DNA of 64,000 bases from assembly GCA_020636405.1 (NCBI GenBank), contig JACJXW010000007.1, positions 186,001 through 250,000 on the forward strand, in the 5' to 3' direction. This document shows positions 1 to 8,867 of the stretch, one piece after another. The stretch comes from Lewinellaceae bacterium (GTDB taxonomy: Bacteria; Bacteroidota; Bacteroidia; Chitinophagales; Saprospiraceae). Below the pieces are notes generated by a model. The model was not told where the DNA came from. It did no database searches and saw only the letters and a program-made list of their open reading frames with translations. The translations under genes were made by a program, and so were the position numbers. How positions within the stretch are numbered: position 1 is the first letter of the stretch; each line of letters begins with the position of its first letter.

Positions 1-710
1 AAAAGCTGAAGTATCACATCCAGACCTCCGGCCGTTCGCTGCATGCCCAGGAGATCAGCTTCAACGACATCCGGACCACCCTGCAGGCCCTCTACGCCAT
101 TTACGACAACTGCAACAGCCTGCACACCAATGCCTACGACGAGGCCATCACCACGCCGACTGAAGAAAGCGTACGCCGCGCCGTGGCCATCCAGATGATC
201 ATCAACCACGAGTTGGGGCTGGCCAAAAACGAGAACCCACTGCAGGGCGCCTTCATCATCGAAGAACTGACGGAGCTGGTGGAAGAGGCCGTCCTGATGG
301 AATTCGACCGCATCACCGAACGCGGAGGCGTGCTGGGCGCCATGGAGACCATGTACCAGCGCGGCAAGATCCAGGACGAAAGCATCTACTACGAGACCCT
401 CAAGCATACCGGAGAGCTGCCCATCATCGGCGTCAATACTTTCCTCAACAAAGACGGCTCGCCCACCATCATCCCCAGTGAGGTGATCCGCGCCACCGAG
501 GAAGAAAAGGAAGCCCAGATCAAGACCCAGCAGAACCTCCGAAAAGCCAACGAAGGGAAAGGAGCGGAAGCGCTGCGCCGCCTCCAGGAAGTTTCCATCC
601 AGAACGGCAACACCTTCGCAGAACTGATGGAGGCTGTGAAGTACTGCTCACTGGGCCAGGTTACCCATGCCCTGTATGAGGTAGGGGGGCAATACCGGAG
701 GAACATGTAG
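1..710 (+). CDS. icmF: Fused isobutyryl-CoA mutase, C-terminal part (5' truncated by window)
   Basis: Reading frame is open from base 3, giving 235 C-terminal residues of an adenosylcobalamin-dependent acyl-CoA mutase. The stretch around GRSLHAQEISFNDIRTTL and the following NCNSLHTNAYDEAI is typical of the mutase barrel of methylmalonyl-CoA/isobutyryl-CoA mutases, and the tail (GAMETMYQRGKIQ, then HTGELPIIGVNTF) matches the fused IcmF type better than ordinary methylmalonyl-CoA mutase. IcmF interconverts isobutyryl-CoA and n-butyryl-CoA and carries its own G-protein chaperone domain, which would lie upstream of the window. Ends at a TAG; the next gene starts 65 bp later behind its own likely promoter. 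Methylmalonyl-CoA mutase of a related subfamily remains possible because the N-terminus is not visible. Confidence 0.82.
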   Translation, partial: KLKYHIQTSGRSLHAQEISFNDIRTTLQALYAIYDNCNSLHTNAYDEAITTPTEESVRRAVAIQMIINHELGLAKNENPLQGAFIIEELTELVEEAVLMEFDRITERGGVLGAMETMYQRGKIQDESIYYETLKHTGELPIIGVNTFLNKDGSPTIIPSEVIRATEEEKEAQIKTQQNLRKANEGKGAEALRRLQEVSIQNGNTFAELMEAVKYCSLGQVTHALYEVGGQYRRNM

Positions 711-738
711 TTGCGGGGAGTATAACAATACGGCCTGG

Positions 739-769
739 TTGTACGCTACCGGTAAAACCCCTATCTTAC
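739..769 (+). promoter_or_regulatory. Putative Bacteroidota-type promoter of mntA-hepT
   Basis: TTG at 739-741 is followed after 20 bases by TATCTTAC at 762-769, close to the phylum's TTG...TAnnTTTG consensus. It lies just upstream of the mntA start at 776, so the transcript would be almost leaderless. Seen by eye only. Confidence 0.35.
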
Positions 770-775
770 ACAACT

Positions 776-1183
776 ATGAACGTCAATCAACAGATCATCA
801 GCTTTTTATCCGGGCGAATGCCGGCCATGAAGGGCATCTACCTGTTCGGTAGCCGGGCAGAGGGGCGTGCCCGCCCTGACAGTGACGTCGATATTGCCTT
901 CCTGGTGGAATGGGGGCATTCGCCCACGGCTATGCAACGCTGGGAGTGGAGTACGGAGCTTTCCGCTTTACTCCAGGTGGAAGCGGTTGACCTGGTTGAT
1001 TTGCAGGAAGCCAATACTGATTTTCGGTTCGTTATCGTATCCACTGGCCAGCGGATCTATTGTAATGACCAGGCTTACTGTGACACTTTCGACATGACCG
1101 CCTATTCGATGTATCAACGCCTGGAACTGGAACGGCGGGAAATTGTGGAGGAGATAAAAAAACGGGGCAGGGTCTATGGCTGA
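776..1183 (+). CDS. mntA: MntA-type nucleotidyltransferase antitoxin
   Basis: 135-residue minimal nucleotidyltransferase. The GSx10DxD signature is present exactly: G25-S26, D37 and D39. In the MntA/HepT (type VII) toxin-antitoxin family such proteins add AMP to a tyrosine of the HEPN partner and so silence it. The stop overlaps the start of the downstream HEPN gene by 8 bp, the usual antitoxin-first coupled arrangement. An acidic/basic C-terminal helix (about residues 112-132) probably contacts the partner. The adenylylation role is inferred from the family and the pairing, not shown by sequence alone. Confidence 0.85.
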   Translation: MNVNQQIISFLSGRMPAMKGIYLFGSRAEGRARPDSDVDIAFLVEWGHSPTAMQRWEWSTELSALLQVEAVDLVDLQEANTDFRFVIVSTGQRIYCNDQAYCDTFDMTAYSMYQRLELERREIVEEIKKRGRVYG

Positions 1184-1586
1184 TTCGGTTATTCTAAATA
1201 AAGTTGCCAGTATCGAACGTTGTATCCAGCGCGTCAGGGAGGACTACCTAGGCCATGAGCGTGATTTCGAGACGAATTTCATGCGTCAGGATGCGGTGAT
1301 CTTAAACCTGCAGCGCGCCTGCGAGCTGTCCATCGATTTGGCCAACCACCTTGTGAAAATAAAAGGGCTGGGCATCCCTCAAAACAGCAGGCAGGCGTTT
1401 GAATTGCTATTGGAGGCCAAGATCATTGACAGAGAACTCTCCGGAGGATTATCCGGAATGGTTGGGTTCCGGAATATTGCCATTCATAATTATACCAAAC
1501 TGGATCTCGCTGTCGTGCGATCTATTATTGAGAACCATATCTCCACTTTCCTGGATTTCACTCAACGGGCTTTACAGTTTTCATAA
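1176..1586 (+). CDS. hepT: HepT-like HEPN (DUF86) toxin
   Basis: 136-residue all-helical HEPN protein. The RNase signature Rx4HxY is intact: R99, H104 and Y106 in RNIAIHNY; Y106 would be the residue modified by the upstream nucleotidyltransferase. HEPN toxins of this group are RNases active against tRNA or mRNA when not adenylylated. The ATG sits inside the last codons of mntA (8-bp overlap), implying coupled translation and a fixed antitoxin:toxin ratio. Followed by about 120 bp without a gene and then a patatin-like lipase on the same strand. Confidence 0.85.
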   Translation: MADSVILNKVASIERCIQRVREDYLGHERDFETNFMRQDAVILNLQRACELSIDLANHLVKIKGLGIPQNSRQAFELLLEAKIIDRELSGGLSGMVGFRNIAIHNYTKLDLAVVRSIIENHISTFLDFTQRALQFS

Positions 1587-1706
1587 AACCGCCGGCCCGA
1601 TTCCTGTCCGAACCACCACTTCCCCGTCCTTCCCGGCACATTACCTGCCAAAACCGGCACGCTGCTCCAAAACTATTACGATCGGGCAATTTTATAAGCA
1701 ATTTGG

Positions 1707-2879
1707 GTGAAAACAACATCCAGAATGACCGCCCAGACGACTAACGCAAGATCAGGAAAGCACTCTCCAGCACCATTTCCTATTTCCAATTTCGGATTGC
1801 GGGGTAACCCAGTCCCGTCCTCTCAAATAAAGAAGAAAGTCCGCATCCTTTCCATCGACGGGGGCGGCATACGGGGTATCATTCCGGCTACCATCGCCTG
1901 GTTTCTGGAGCAACGCCTGCAAGAAAGAACCGGCAACCCGGATGCCCGCATCAGTGACTATTTCGACTTTCTGGCCGGCACCAGCACTGGAGGTATCCTG
2001 GTATGCACCTACCTGATGCCGGACCCGGAGCGCCCCGGACGGCCGAAACTAAATGCACGGGAGTCGCTGGCCATGTACCTCGAAGAGGGTGGCTGGGGCA
2101 TCTTTTCCCGCTCTTTATACCGTAAACTCACTAGCATGATGGGCCTGCTGAACGAGAAATACTGTTCACAGGCTCTGGAGAAGGCCTTAAAGCGGTGCTT
2201 TGGCCCCACCCGGCTTCAGGATTTTTTAAAGCCTTGCCTGGTGACGGCCTACAACATTACCGGCCGCCGGGCCTTCTTCTTTACCAGCCTGGACGCCAAG
2301 AAAGATCCCAACCAGGATTTCGCCGCCTGGCAGGCCGCCCGGGCTACCGCTTCGGCGCCGGCATTTTTCAGCCCTGCTCTGCTTCAATACGGCAACGGAA
2401 ACACTATTCCGCTGGTAGACGGGGGGGTCTTCGCCAATAATCCTGCCCTCTGTGCCTTCACCGAAGCTCAGAAGGCCTGCTTTTCACAACTGCCTGATAG
2501 CGCCAATAAACCAGACCACCCCACGGCATCCGACATGGTGATCGTCTCACTCGGAACCGGAGCCAATGAGGCAGGCTATAATTATGAATCCATAAAATCC
2601 AAAGGCATGGCCGGTTGGATTAAACCCATCATCGACATTCTCATGTCGGCCAGTACGGATACGGTTGACTATCAACTCCAGGAATTGTTCGCTCACCAGC
2701 CCCGGAATTGCGACGGCCGTTACTACCGGATCAATCCCTCGCCGGGACAAGCAGCCCCTGCTATGGATGAAGTGTCTGCCAGGAACCGGTGGGCGCTGCA
2801 CCAAGCTGCCCTGGATTACATCGAGGCCAACCGGGAATTGTTGGAGGAGATCGTCGATCAGTTGATCCGGAATCAGTGA
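1707..2879 (+). CDS. Patatin-like phospholipase
   Basis: Predicted lipid acyl hydrolase with the patatin Ser-Asp dyad. Counting from a GTG start at 1707 (390 aa): oxyanion-hole motif DGGGIRG at residues 51-57, nucleophile elbow GTSTG at 91-95 (Ser93), and the catalytic Asp in VDGG (Asp238). Residues 1-40 are low in structure and rich in Ser/Thr/Pro; an ATG at 1725 is an alternative start. There is no signal peptide, so it is expected in the cytoplasm, acting on inner-membrane phospholipid. It resembles bacterial single-domain patatins close to eukaryotic iPLA2, including those used as effectors in phage defence, but no nucleotide cyclase or other CBASS partner is adjacent. Substrate is unknown. 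Confidence 0.85.
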   Translation: MKTTSRMTAQTTNARSGKHSPAPFPISNFGLRGNPVPSSQIKKKVRILSIDGGGIRGIIPATIAWFLEQRLQERTGNPDARISDYFDFLAGTSTGGILVCTYLMPDPERPGRPKLNARESLAMYLEEGGWGIFSRSLYRKLTSMMGLLNEKYCSQALEKALKRCFGPTRLQDFLKPCLVTAYNITGRRAFFFTSLDAKKDPNQDFAAWQAARATASAPAFFSPALLQYGNGNTIPLVDGGVFANNPALCAFTEAQKACFSQLPDSANKPDHPTASDMVIVSLGTGANEAGYNYESIKSKGMAGWIKPIIDILMSASTDTVDYQLQELFAHQPRNCDGRYYRINPSPGQAAPAMDEVSARNRWALHQAALDYIEANRELLEEIVDQLIRNQ

Positions 2880-2880
2880 A

Positions 2881-2907
2881 TTGGGACAAAAGTTATTCGT
2901 ACTTTTG
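2881..2907 (+). promoter_or_regulatory. Putative promoter for the DUF4286 gene
   Basis: TACTTTTG at 2900-2907 is an exact match to the Bacteroidota -7 box TAnnTTTG, with TTG at 2881-2883 upstream (16-base spacing, a little short). The gene begins at 2930. Confidence 0.45.
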
Positions 2908-2929
2908 ACCCCTACAAGAACCCTTTGCC

Positions 2930-3235
2930 ATGATCCTCTACAACGTCACCGTAAAAATCGACCATTCCGTCCACGAAGATTGGCTGCAGTGGATGAAGGC
3001 CGTGCATATTCCCGACGTGCTCGCCACCGGCCTGTTTACCGAACACAAGCTTTGCCGGCTGCTGGGCGTCGATGAGTCGGACGGCATCACCTATGCCACT
3101 CAGTACTTTTGCCGGGACATGGCGGCCTTTCAACAATACCAGCAGCAGCATGCACCCCGCCTGCAAAAGGACCATGCCGACCGTTACCCGGACAAATACG
3201 TGGCTTTCCGGACGTTGATGGAGGTGGTCGGGTAG
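2930..3235 (+). CDS. DUF4286 family protein
   Basis: 101-residue protein starting MILYNVTVKID, with WLQWMKAVHIPDVLATGLF following: a characteristic DUF4286 layout, a small alpha/beta (ferredoxin-like) domain common in Bacteroidota. No catalytic residue can be assigned and the function of the family is not known to me. It has its own likely promoter (-7 box at 2900-2907) and is convergent with the tryptophanase gene, so it is probably a single-gene transcript. Confidence 0.8.
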   Translation: MILYNVTVKIDHSVHEDWLQWMKAVHIPDVLATGLFTEHKLCRLLGVDESDGITYATQYFCRDMAAFQQYQQQHAPRLQKDHADRYPDKYVAFRTLMEVVG

Positions 3236-3271
3236 GGCCTCCAACTTTTGCTGAAGGCCGATGGCTGCCCC

Positions 3272-4651
3272 TTAAACCACCGGTTCGAACCGGGCCGTAA
3301 AATGCCGCAGGAAAGGCGGTTCGTAGGTGATCCGGTAACCATGGGCCCGTTCCGTTTCCTGTTCCAGTTCGCGGAAGGTCTCCACCACGTAATCGATATG
3401 GCTTTGGGTGTATACCCGGCGGGGGATGGCCAGGCGCACCAGTTCCATGGCAGCGGGGATCAGCTTGCCGTTTTCATCGTATTTCCCGAACATGACCGAA
3501 CCGATCTCACAGCAGCGGATGCCCGCCTTGAGGTATAACTCACAGGCAAGGGCCTGCCCGGGAAACTCCTCAACCGGAATATGTGGGTAGAACGCCTTGG
3601 CATCCACATAAATGGCATGCCCTCCGGGAGGCCAGATGAGGGGTACTCCTATCTTGCGCAACTGCTCTCCCATATAACCAGTGCTCTTGATGCGATAATT
3701 CAGGTAGTCAGGCTCAAAAACCTCCTCCAGCCCGATCGCGATGGCCTCCATATCGCGGCCCGACAAGCCGCCGTAGGTAGAATACCCCTCGGTGATGATG
3801 AGTACGGTGCGGCACTTCAGTGCCAGGTCGAGGTCCCGGAGGGCCAGGAAGCCCCCCATGTTGACCAGGCCGTCCTTCTTGGCACTCATGATGCAGCCAT
3901 CGGCAAGGCCGAACATCTCATGGGCGATCTCCCGGTAGGATTTTTCGCGATAGCCCTCCTCCCGCTGGTGGATAAAATAAGCGTTCTCGGCAATGCGGCA
4001 GGCATCGAGGATGTAGAGGATACCGTGCTGTTTGCAGATCTCCGAGATCGCCCGGGCGTTGGCCATACTTACCGGCTGTCCGCCACCGCTGTTGTTGGTC
4101 ACCGTCAGGATGACCGCACCGATATTTTCCGCGCCGTGCCTTTCGATCAGCGCTTCCAGCCTCCCGGTATCCAGGTTGCCTTTGAACGGGTGGTACACTT
4201 CAGGATGTTTTCCCTCTTCGATGGGGATATCAATGGCAGTTGCCCCGGAAAACTCCACATTGGCCCGGGTAGTATCGAAATGGGTGTTGCTGATGAACAC
4301 CTTGCCCGGCCCGCCGATACGGGAATACAACAGGTGTTCGGCCGCCCGCCCCTGGTGGGTGGGCAATATGTAAGGATAGCCGGTAAGATCCCTGATAGTG
4401 GACTCCATACGCAGCCAGCTCCTGGCGCCGGCGTAGCTCTCATCGCCGCGCATGATGGCGCTCCACTGGTTGGCGCTCATAGCGGAGGTGCCACTGTCGG
4501 TCAGCAGGTCAATGATCACCTCATCGGAATGCAAAAGGAAGGGGTTATACTGGGCGTGTTGTAGAAACTGTCGGCGTTCGGCTTCGGTCGTCAGGCGGAT
4601 CTGTTCCACCACTTTGATGCGAAAAGGCTCAATGGTTGTCTTGTGATGCAT
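3272..4651 (-). CDS. tnaA: Tryptophanase (PLP-dependent beta-eliminating lyase)
   Basis: 459 residues, close to E. coli TnaA (471). Breaks tryptophan into indole, pyruvate and ammonia in the cytoplasm. Conserved landmarks: EPFRIKVVE at the N-terminus, FIDLLTDSGT-like IIDLLTDSGTSAMS, PTHQGRAAE, NNSGGGQPVSMAN, and SAKKD around residues 256-260, where the second lysine (about K259) should hold PLP. The close paralogue tyrosine phenol-lyase has an arginine in an ERG motif near the C-terminus; here the corresponding segment reads CCEIGS, with isoleucine, as in tryptophanases. Monocistronic, with a divergent cyclase gene upstream. No tryptophan permease or leader peptide gene was seen next to it. 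Confidence 0.85.
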   Translation of the reverse strand: MHHKTTIEPFRIKVVEQIRLTTEAERRQFLQHAQYNPFLLHSDEVIIDLLTDSGTSAMSANQWSAIMRGDESYAGARSWLRMESTIRDLTGYPYILPTHQGRAAEHLLYSRIGGPGKVFISNTHFDTTRANVEFSGATAIDIPIEEGKHPEVYHPFKGNLDTGRLEALIERHGAENIGAVILTVTNNSGGGQPVSMANARAISEICKQHGILYILDACRIAENAYFIHQREEGYREKSYREIAHEMFGLADGCIMSAKKDGLVNMGGFLALRDLDLALKCRTVLIITEGYSTYGGLSGRDMEAIAIGLEEVFEPDYLNYRIKSTGYMGEQLRKIGVPLIWPPGGHAIYVDAKAFYPHIPVEEFPGQALACELYLKAGIRCCEIGSVMFGKYDENGKLIPAAMELVRLAIPRRVYTQSHIDYVVETFRELEQETERAHGYRITYEPPFLRHFTARFEPVV

Positions 4652-4851
4652 GGTTTAAATTTGGTCAGGAAAAACAACTTCGGGCGGAAAATTAGGGCAG
4701 TAAGGCCGGACTTTTGATGAATTTTGTCACCTGCCCAAAGATGCAGGGAAAAGAACTTACCTTTGCTGAGAATGAGGGCTATTTTTTCCTGGATACACCT
4801 GCCATAATTTGGCAGTTTTCCAGGAACAGTTCCACAATAACTCGAAAAGAA

Positions 4852-6714
4852 ATGAGCAGCAACCTGCCCAAACAAAGGTTGACCTTTTTCTTCAGCGACA
4901 TCGAACGGTCGACGGAGCTGCTCGCTGAGCTGGGGGAGGAGTATGCTCAGATTTTGAGGGAATACCACAACGTTATCCGCCTGGTGTTGAGCGAATACGG
5001 CGGCCAGGAGGTCGATACTGCCGGCGACGGCTTTTTCGTCGTTTTCAATGAAGCGCATAAGGCATCGACAGCAGCCCTCATGGCACAACGCGCCTTCGCC
5101 GTACAAGCCTGGGCCCGGCAAATCGGCTTTCGGGTGCGCATGGGCATTCACACCGGCGACGCCATCGCCATACCTTCCGGTTTTATCGGACTGGAAGTTC
5201 ACCGGGCCTCTCGGATCTGTAACGCCGCTCACGGCGGCCAGATCCTGCTCTCCCAGCCTGCCGTGCGCAGCCTGAGGGGCGCCCCTCCTCATGGGGCGGA
5301 ACTCCTAGACCTGGGTGAGTTCTTGCTCCGGGGGTTTAAAGACCCCGAGCGGTTGTACCAGCTCACCGTCCCCGGGCTGCCGGCCAAATTCCCGCCGCCG
5401 CGCACCGAAAAACCGGTTCCGACCATCGCCGTGTTGCCCTTTGTCAATCTGACCTCAAATACCGATAAGCACTACCTGGGGGATGGCATTGCCGAAGAGA
5501 TCATTATCGCGCTGAGCAAGGTGCCGGGCCTGCAGGTGGTCGCCCGTTCCTCTTCCTTTGCACTCAAAGGGCAGCAACTGGATGTGCGGGAAGCCGGCCA
5601 GCGGCTGAACGCCAAGGCCGTCCTGGAAGGTTCCGTCCAGTTGGCCAATGGCAAACTCCGGATCACGGCCTCCCTGGTAGATACCTCCACCGGGTACAAC
5701 ATCTGGTCTGGCTCGTTCCACCGCAAGATGGAGGACATCTTCACCGTACAGGATGAAATTGCCGAGAATATAGCCGCCAACCTTAAGGTCAAACTTATCT
5801 CCAAACGCGTAAGAGGGGTACAAAGCCGGCAAACCCAAAACATCAAGGCCTACGATTTCTACCTGCAGGGGAGGCAGTATTACTACCAGTTCAGCCCCCA
5901 GTCAGTGACCCGGGCGATGGCCCTGTTCCGCAAAGCCATCAATATCGACCAGGCTTATGCTCTGGCCTACTGCGGACTGGCCAATTGTTACGCCTACCAG
6001 TATATGTATATGGAGCGCCAGGAGCAATACCTGCTCGCTGCCGGGCGAGCCAGCCGCAAAGCCGTCGAACTCGACCCCTGGCTGGCAGAGGCTTATGTGG
6101 CCTACGGACAGGCGCTGTCCCTGGAACAACAGTACGAGCAGGCCGAGCAGGCTTTCGAAAAAGCGCTGGAACTGGATCCGCGCCTTTTTGAGGCCCGCTA
6201 CCTGTACGCCCGCTTGTTCTTCATCCAAGGCAAATTAGAAGACGCCGCATATTGGTTCGAAGAAGCCAACCGCGCCCGCCCGGAAGATTTCCAGTCCCTC
6301 CTGCTGGCAGGCCAGGTGTATGCCGACCTGGGCAGAGCCGATAAGGCCAGCGCCGCCCGCCGCCGCGGGGTCGATGTGGCCGAAAGCAGCCTTTTGCTCG
6401 ACCCCGAAAACACCCGAGCGCTCTACCTGGGCGCTAACGGGCTGGTGGCCCTCGGCGAAACCGATACCGGACTAAAATGGGCACAACAGGCGCTCCTCCG
6501 CGCCCCGGAAGACCCCATGGTACTCTATAACGTCGGCTGTATCTTCTCCATGGCCGGCTTGCAGGTGGAAGCCATAGAATGCCTGGAAAAAGCCTACGAA
6601 AACGGCATCTCTCAAAGAGAATGGTACGAAAACGACAGCAACCTGGACGGGTTGCGGGAGTTACCGCAGTTTCAGGCGTTGCTGGACAGGATCGCCGAGG
6701 GGGTGGGGAGTTAA
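4852..6714 (+). CDS. Class III nucleotidyl cyclase with FlgO-like and TPR domains
   Basis: Start chosen at the ATG before SSNLPKQRLTFFFSDIERST because the cyclase domain begins there; an in-frame upstream ATG (4714) would add 46 unlikely residues. Counting from 4852 (620 aa): cyclase domain about 8-185 with both metal aspartates (D16 in FSDIERS, D59 in AGDGFF); a middle domain about 205-340 starting TIAVLPFVN, the region often found between bacterial cyclase or HTH domains and TPRs; then about five TPR units to the end. The purine-specifying lysine is aspartate (EVDTAGDG) and the usual Asn of the Asn-Arg pair is His (H117...R121). This is seen in a subgroup of TPR-linked bacterial cyclases, so activity and product (cAMP or cGMP) are uncertain. 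Probably a cytosolic signalling protein. Confidence 0.75.
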   Translation: MSSNLPKQRLTFFFSDIERSTELLAELGEEYAQILREYHNVIRLVLSEYGGQEVDTAGDGFFVVFNEAHKASTAALMAQRAFAVQAWARQIGFRVRMGIHTGDAIAIPSGFIGLEVHRASRICNAAHGGQILLSQPAVRSLRGAPPHGAELLDLGEFLLRGFKDPERLYQLTVPGLPAKFPPPRTEKPVPTIAVLPFVNLTSNTDKHYLGDGIAEEIIIALSKVPGLQVVARSSSFALKGQQLDVREAGQRLNAKAVLEGSVQLANGKLRITASLVDTSTGYNIWSGSFHRKMEDIFTVQDEIAENIAANLKVKLISKRVRGVQSRQTQNIKAYDFYLQGRQYYYQFSPQSVTRAMALFRKAINIDQAYALAYCGLANCYAYQYMYMERQEQYLLAAGRASRKAVELDPWLAEAYVAYGQALSLEQQYEQAEQAFEKALELDPRLFEARYLYARLFFIQGKLEDAAYWFEEANRARPEDFQSLLLAGQVYADLGRADKASAARRRGVDVAESSLLLDPENTRALYLGANGLVALGETDTGLKWAQQALLRAPEDPMVLYNVGCIFSMAGLQVEAIECLEKAYENGISQREWYENDSNLDGLRELPQFQALLDRIAEGVGS

Positions 6715-6948
6715 ATTGTATAGCCGGATGGCCCTTCTGAAGTGCTATGAAATGGCCAATGTCGGAGTTGATCGAACTCTGATTAATGGAACCCATTTCT
6801 GAACCTGTAGATATTGATATAGCGCTTCATTTTTTGGGAATCGCCTTTTTTGAATTTCTCTAAGAAGGATAGATCAACCATCTATGCATTCGCTTTTATT
6901 AGTTGGTAAATTTCGTTAAAGGCATCTTGTTCTTTTAGAGCCTGTTTA

Positions 6949-8727
6949 TTAGGATTTTCCCAGCAGTTTTTTGATTTTGGAAAGTAGATCTTCGATATCA
7001 AAGGGCTTCCCGATAAAATCATTCATGCCGGCCTCATAACATCGTTCCACCTCCTCTTTCATTACATTGGCCGTCATGGCAATGATCGGTATCTGGGATT
7101 TTCCGTTGGAAAGATCCCGAATGGCCTTCGTCGCTTCGTAGCCGTTCATCACGGGCATTTGAACATCCATCAGGATGATGTCAAAATCAGTATGCGACAC
7201 TTTTTCTACGGCGATAACCCCATTCTCCGCCACTTCCACCAATACCTCTTCGATGGCGTCTTCCAGTTCTTCCTGGGCTACGATGGCATTGAATTGGTTG
7301 TCTTCGACCAATAATACCTTGATTGCTTTAAGCGTAGCGGCATGGTTGTCGGCCGCCGCTGGAATGGCGGTTGAATCCTTTGCCTGATGGGACAACTCAT
7401 AGGGTATACTGAAGAAAAATTTACTGCCTTTGCCTTTCTGACTTTCCGCCCAGATCTCACCCTGCTGGATCTCTACCAGCTTTTTGGAAATGCTCAAGCC
7501 CAGGCCGGTCCCGCCAAATTTTCGGCTGGTATCGGAATAGGCCTGTTCGAAGGTTTCAAAGATCTTTTCCATGCGGCCGGCTCCGATGCCTACTCCGGTA
7601 TCCGACACACAAAAATGGGCCATTACTTTATTTTCCGCTTCAACCATGCCCGTTTTGAGCTGGATGGTGACTACTCCTTTCTCCGTAAATTTGATGGCGT
7701 TGCCTACCAAATTCAAAAGTACCTGGTGCAGTCTGGTCGGGTCACCCTGAACGTAAGCAGGGGTGTTTTCGGAGATATTCGTTTGTAATAACAAGCCTTT
7801 TTCTTCGGCTTTGAACTGCGTGATCGTTTGTACATTCTGAATGACCTGTTCGACAGAAAAAGGAATACGTTCCAGATCAATTTTCCCCGCTTCAATTTTT
7901 GACATATCCAGAATGTCGTTGATGATAACCAGCAGTGAATTGGAGGATTCTTTAATGGCATTCAGGTAGGAAAGCTGTTCTGTCTGCGGCTCACGCCGGA
8001 GCAGGATGTCCGTCATGCCTTTGATGGCATTCATCGGCGTTCGGATCTCGTGGCTCATATTGGCGAGAAACAAGTGCTTGGCTTGCTCGGAAGCCTGTGC
8101 TTTTTCTTTTTCGGATTCGATCATGCGGTTTTTTTCCTGGAGTATAGCTTGTGCCCTGCGCGTGTACCGCAATCTGGATACCAGCCCGAGTGACAACAGT
8201 ATGGCCAAAGTCCCTAAACCGATCAGAATGTTCCTGGTCGTTTTTTGTTGGTTGATTTGCGCCTGGTAGCTTAGTTCCCGTTCATAGTTTTGTGTGGCCA
8301 GTTGAAGGCTATCCGCCAGTCGTTGTTGCTGAAACTGATTTTCCAGTTCCAGTCGGGTGACTTCCTGGCTGTTGCGCAACTGTACGATCGAGTCCTGAGT
8401 AGCGGTAAATGAACGGTAATAGTCAAAGGCCTTTTGGTAATTGCCCTGTGCTTCATAAGCTTTATACAGTACCTCCAGATTGCCGAGGGCTCCAAAAAGA
8501 TTCCCGTTTGCTAAACCAAGACCGGTTTGGGCCGTTTCGATCGCCTTTTTTGTTTGCCCCAGGCCGAGATAGGTGGTGCCCAGGGTGGAAAAGAACCGAC
8601 ATCGATTCCAGAGGTCCGCCTTACTCATTACACTCCTGAAATGATCTTCCGCTTCCAGTAATTCTTGTAAGGCGGCCTGGTAATTACCGACTAAGAGTTT
8701 GTTCAAAATTCGATCAATGGCCTCCAA
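6949..8727 (-). CDS. Open core of the broken hybrid kinase: TPR, TM, HisKA, HATPase, receiver
   Basis: 592 codons from a TTG at 8727, whose first codons come from the inserted element. TPR remnants at about 13-110, coiled coil 115-160, transmembrane helix about 166-186, HisKA with MSHEIRTP (His226), HATPase with the GNAIKF N-box, DTGVGIG and GGTGLGLSI boxes, and a C-terminal receiver with phospho-acceptor Asp521 (LMDVQMP). All catalytic motifs are intact, so the fragment could act as a kinase if translated, but without the signal peptide and most of the sensor it would lose its periplasmic input. Probably non-functional or constitutive; no target gene is suggested by the neighbours. Confidence 0.7.
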   Translation of the reverse strand: MEAIDRILNKLLVGNYQAALQELLEAEDHFRSVMSKADLWNRCRFFSTLGTTYLGLGQTKKAIETAQTGLGLANGNLFGALGNLEVLYKAYEAQGNYQKAFDYYRSFTATQDSIVQLRNSQEVTRLELENQFQQQRLADSLQLATQNYERELSYQAQINQQKTTRNILIGLGTLAILLSLGLVSRLRYTRRAQAILQEKNRMIESEKEKAQASEQAKHLFLANMSHEIRTPMNAIKGMTDILLRREPQTEQLSYLNAIKESSNSLLVIINDILDMSKIEAGKIDLERIPFSVEQVIQNVQTITQFKAEEKGLLLQTNISENTPAYVQGDPTRLHQVLLNLVGNAIKFTEKGVVTIQLKTGMVEAENKVMAHFCVSDTGVGIGAGRMEKIFETFEQAYSDTSRKFGGTGLGLSISKKLVEIQQGEIWAESQKGKGSKFFFSIPYELSHQAKDSTAIPAAADNHAATLKAIKVLLVEDNQFNAIVAQEELEDAIEEVLVEVAENGVIAVEKVSHTDFDIILMDVQMPVMNGYEATKAIRDLSNGKSQIPIIAMTANVMKEEVERCYEAGMNDFIGKPFDIEDLLSKIKKLLGKS

Positions 8728-8867
8728 GTGGCAAATTTTGTTTTATACTTCGTTGAATTTTTCGCTCCCGCTATCAAATAGCGGGACCCGCATCCGGCTG
8801 CAAAATTCGCCTCGTCTAAAATAAAATTTCCTCACTTTCGACTCATCATCGAAATTTGAACAAACTC
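8695..8867. mobile_element. MITE-like inverted-repeat element with TAA target duplication
   Basis: 173 bp whose ends are inverted repeats: GAGTTTGTTCAAAATTCGAT inward from 8695 and the reverse strand from 8867 agree at 19 of 20 positions, and looser similarity continues for most of each arm. The middle holds a perfect 8-bp stem (CCCGCTAT 8767-8774, ATAGCGGG 8778-8785). TAA flanks both ends (8692-8694, 8868-8870). No transposase is encoded. GAG ends and a 3-bp TNA duplication resemble the IS1031 group of the IS5 family, which is an inference. Excision of 176 bp restores the host kinase frame exactly. Confidence 0.75.

Noticed and set aside
1707..2879. Patatin as part of a CBASS operon
   Set aside because: No CD-NTase cyclase is adjacent; the neighbouring nucleotidyltransferase is a 135-residue MntA-type antitoxin paired with HepT.
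3272..4651. Tyrosine phenol-lyase instead of tryptophanase
   Set aside because: The arginine typical of tyrosine phenol-lyase is isoleucine (CCEIGS), and overall text around ALACELYLKAGI follows tryptophanase.
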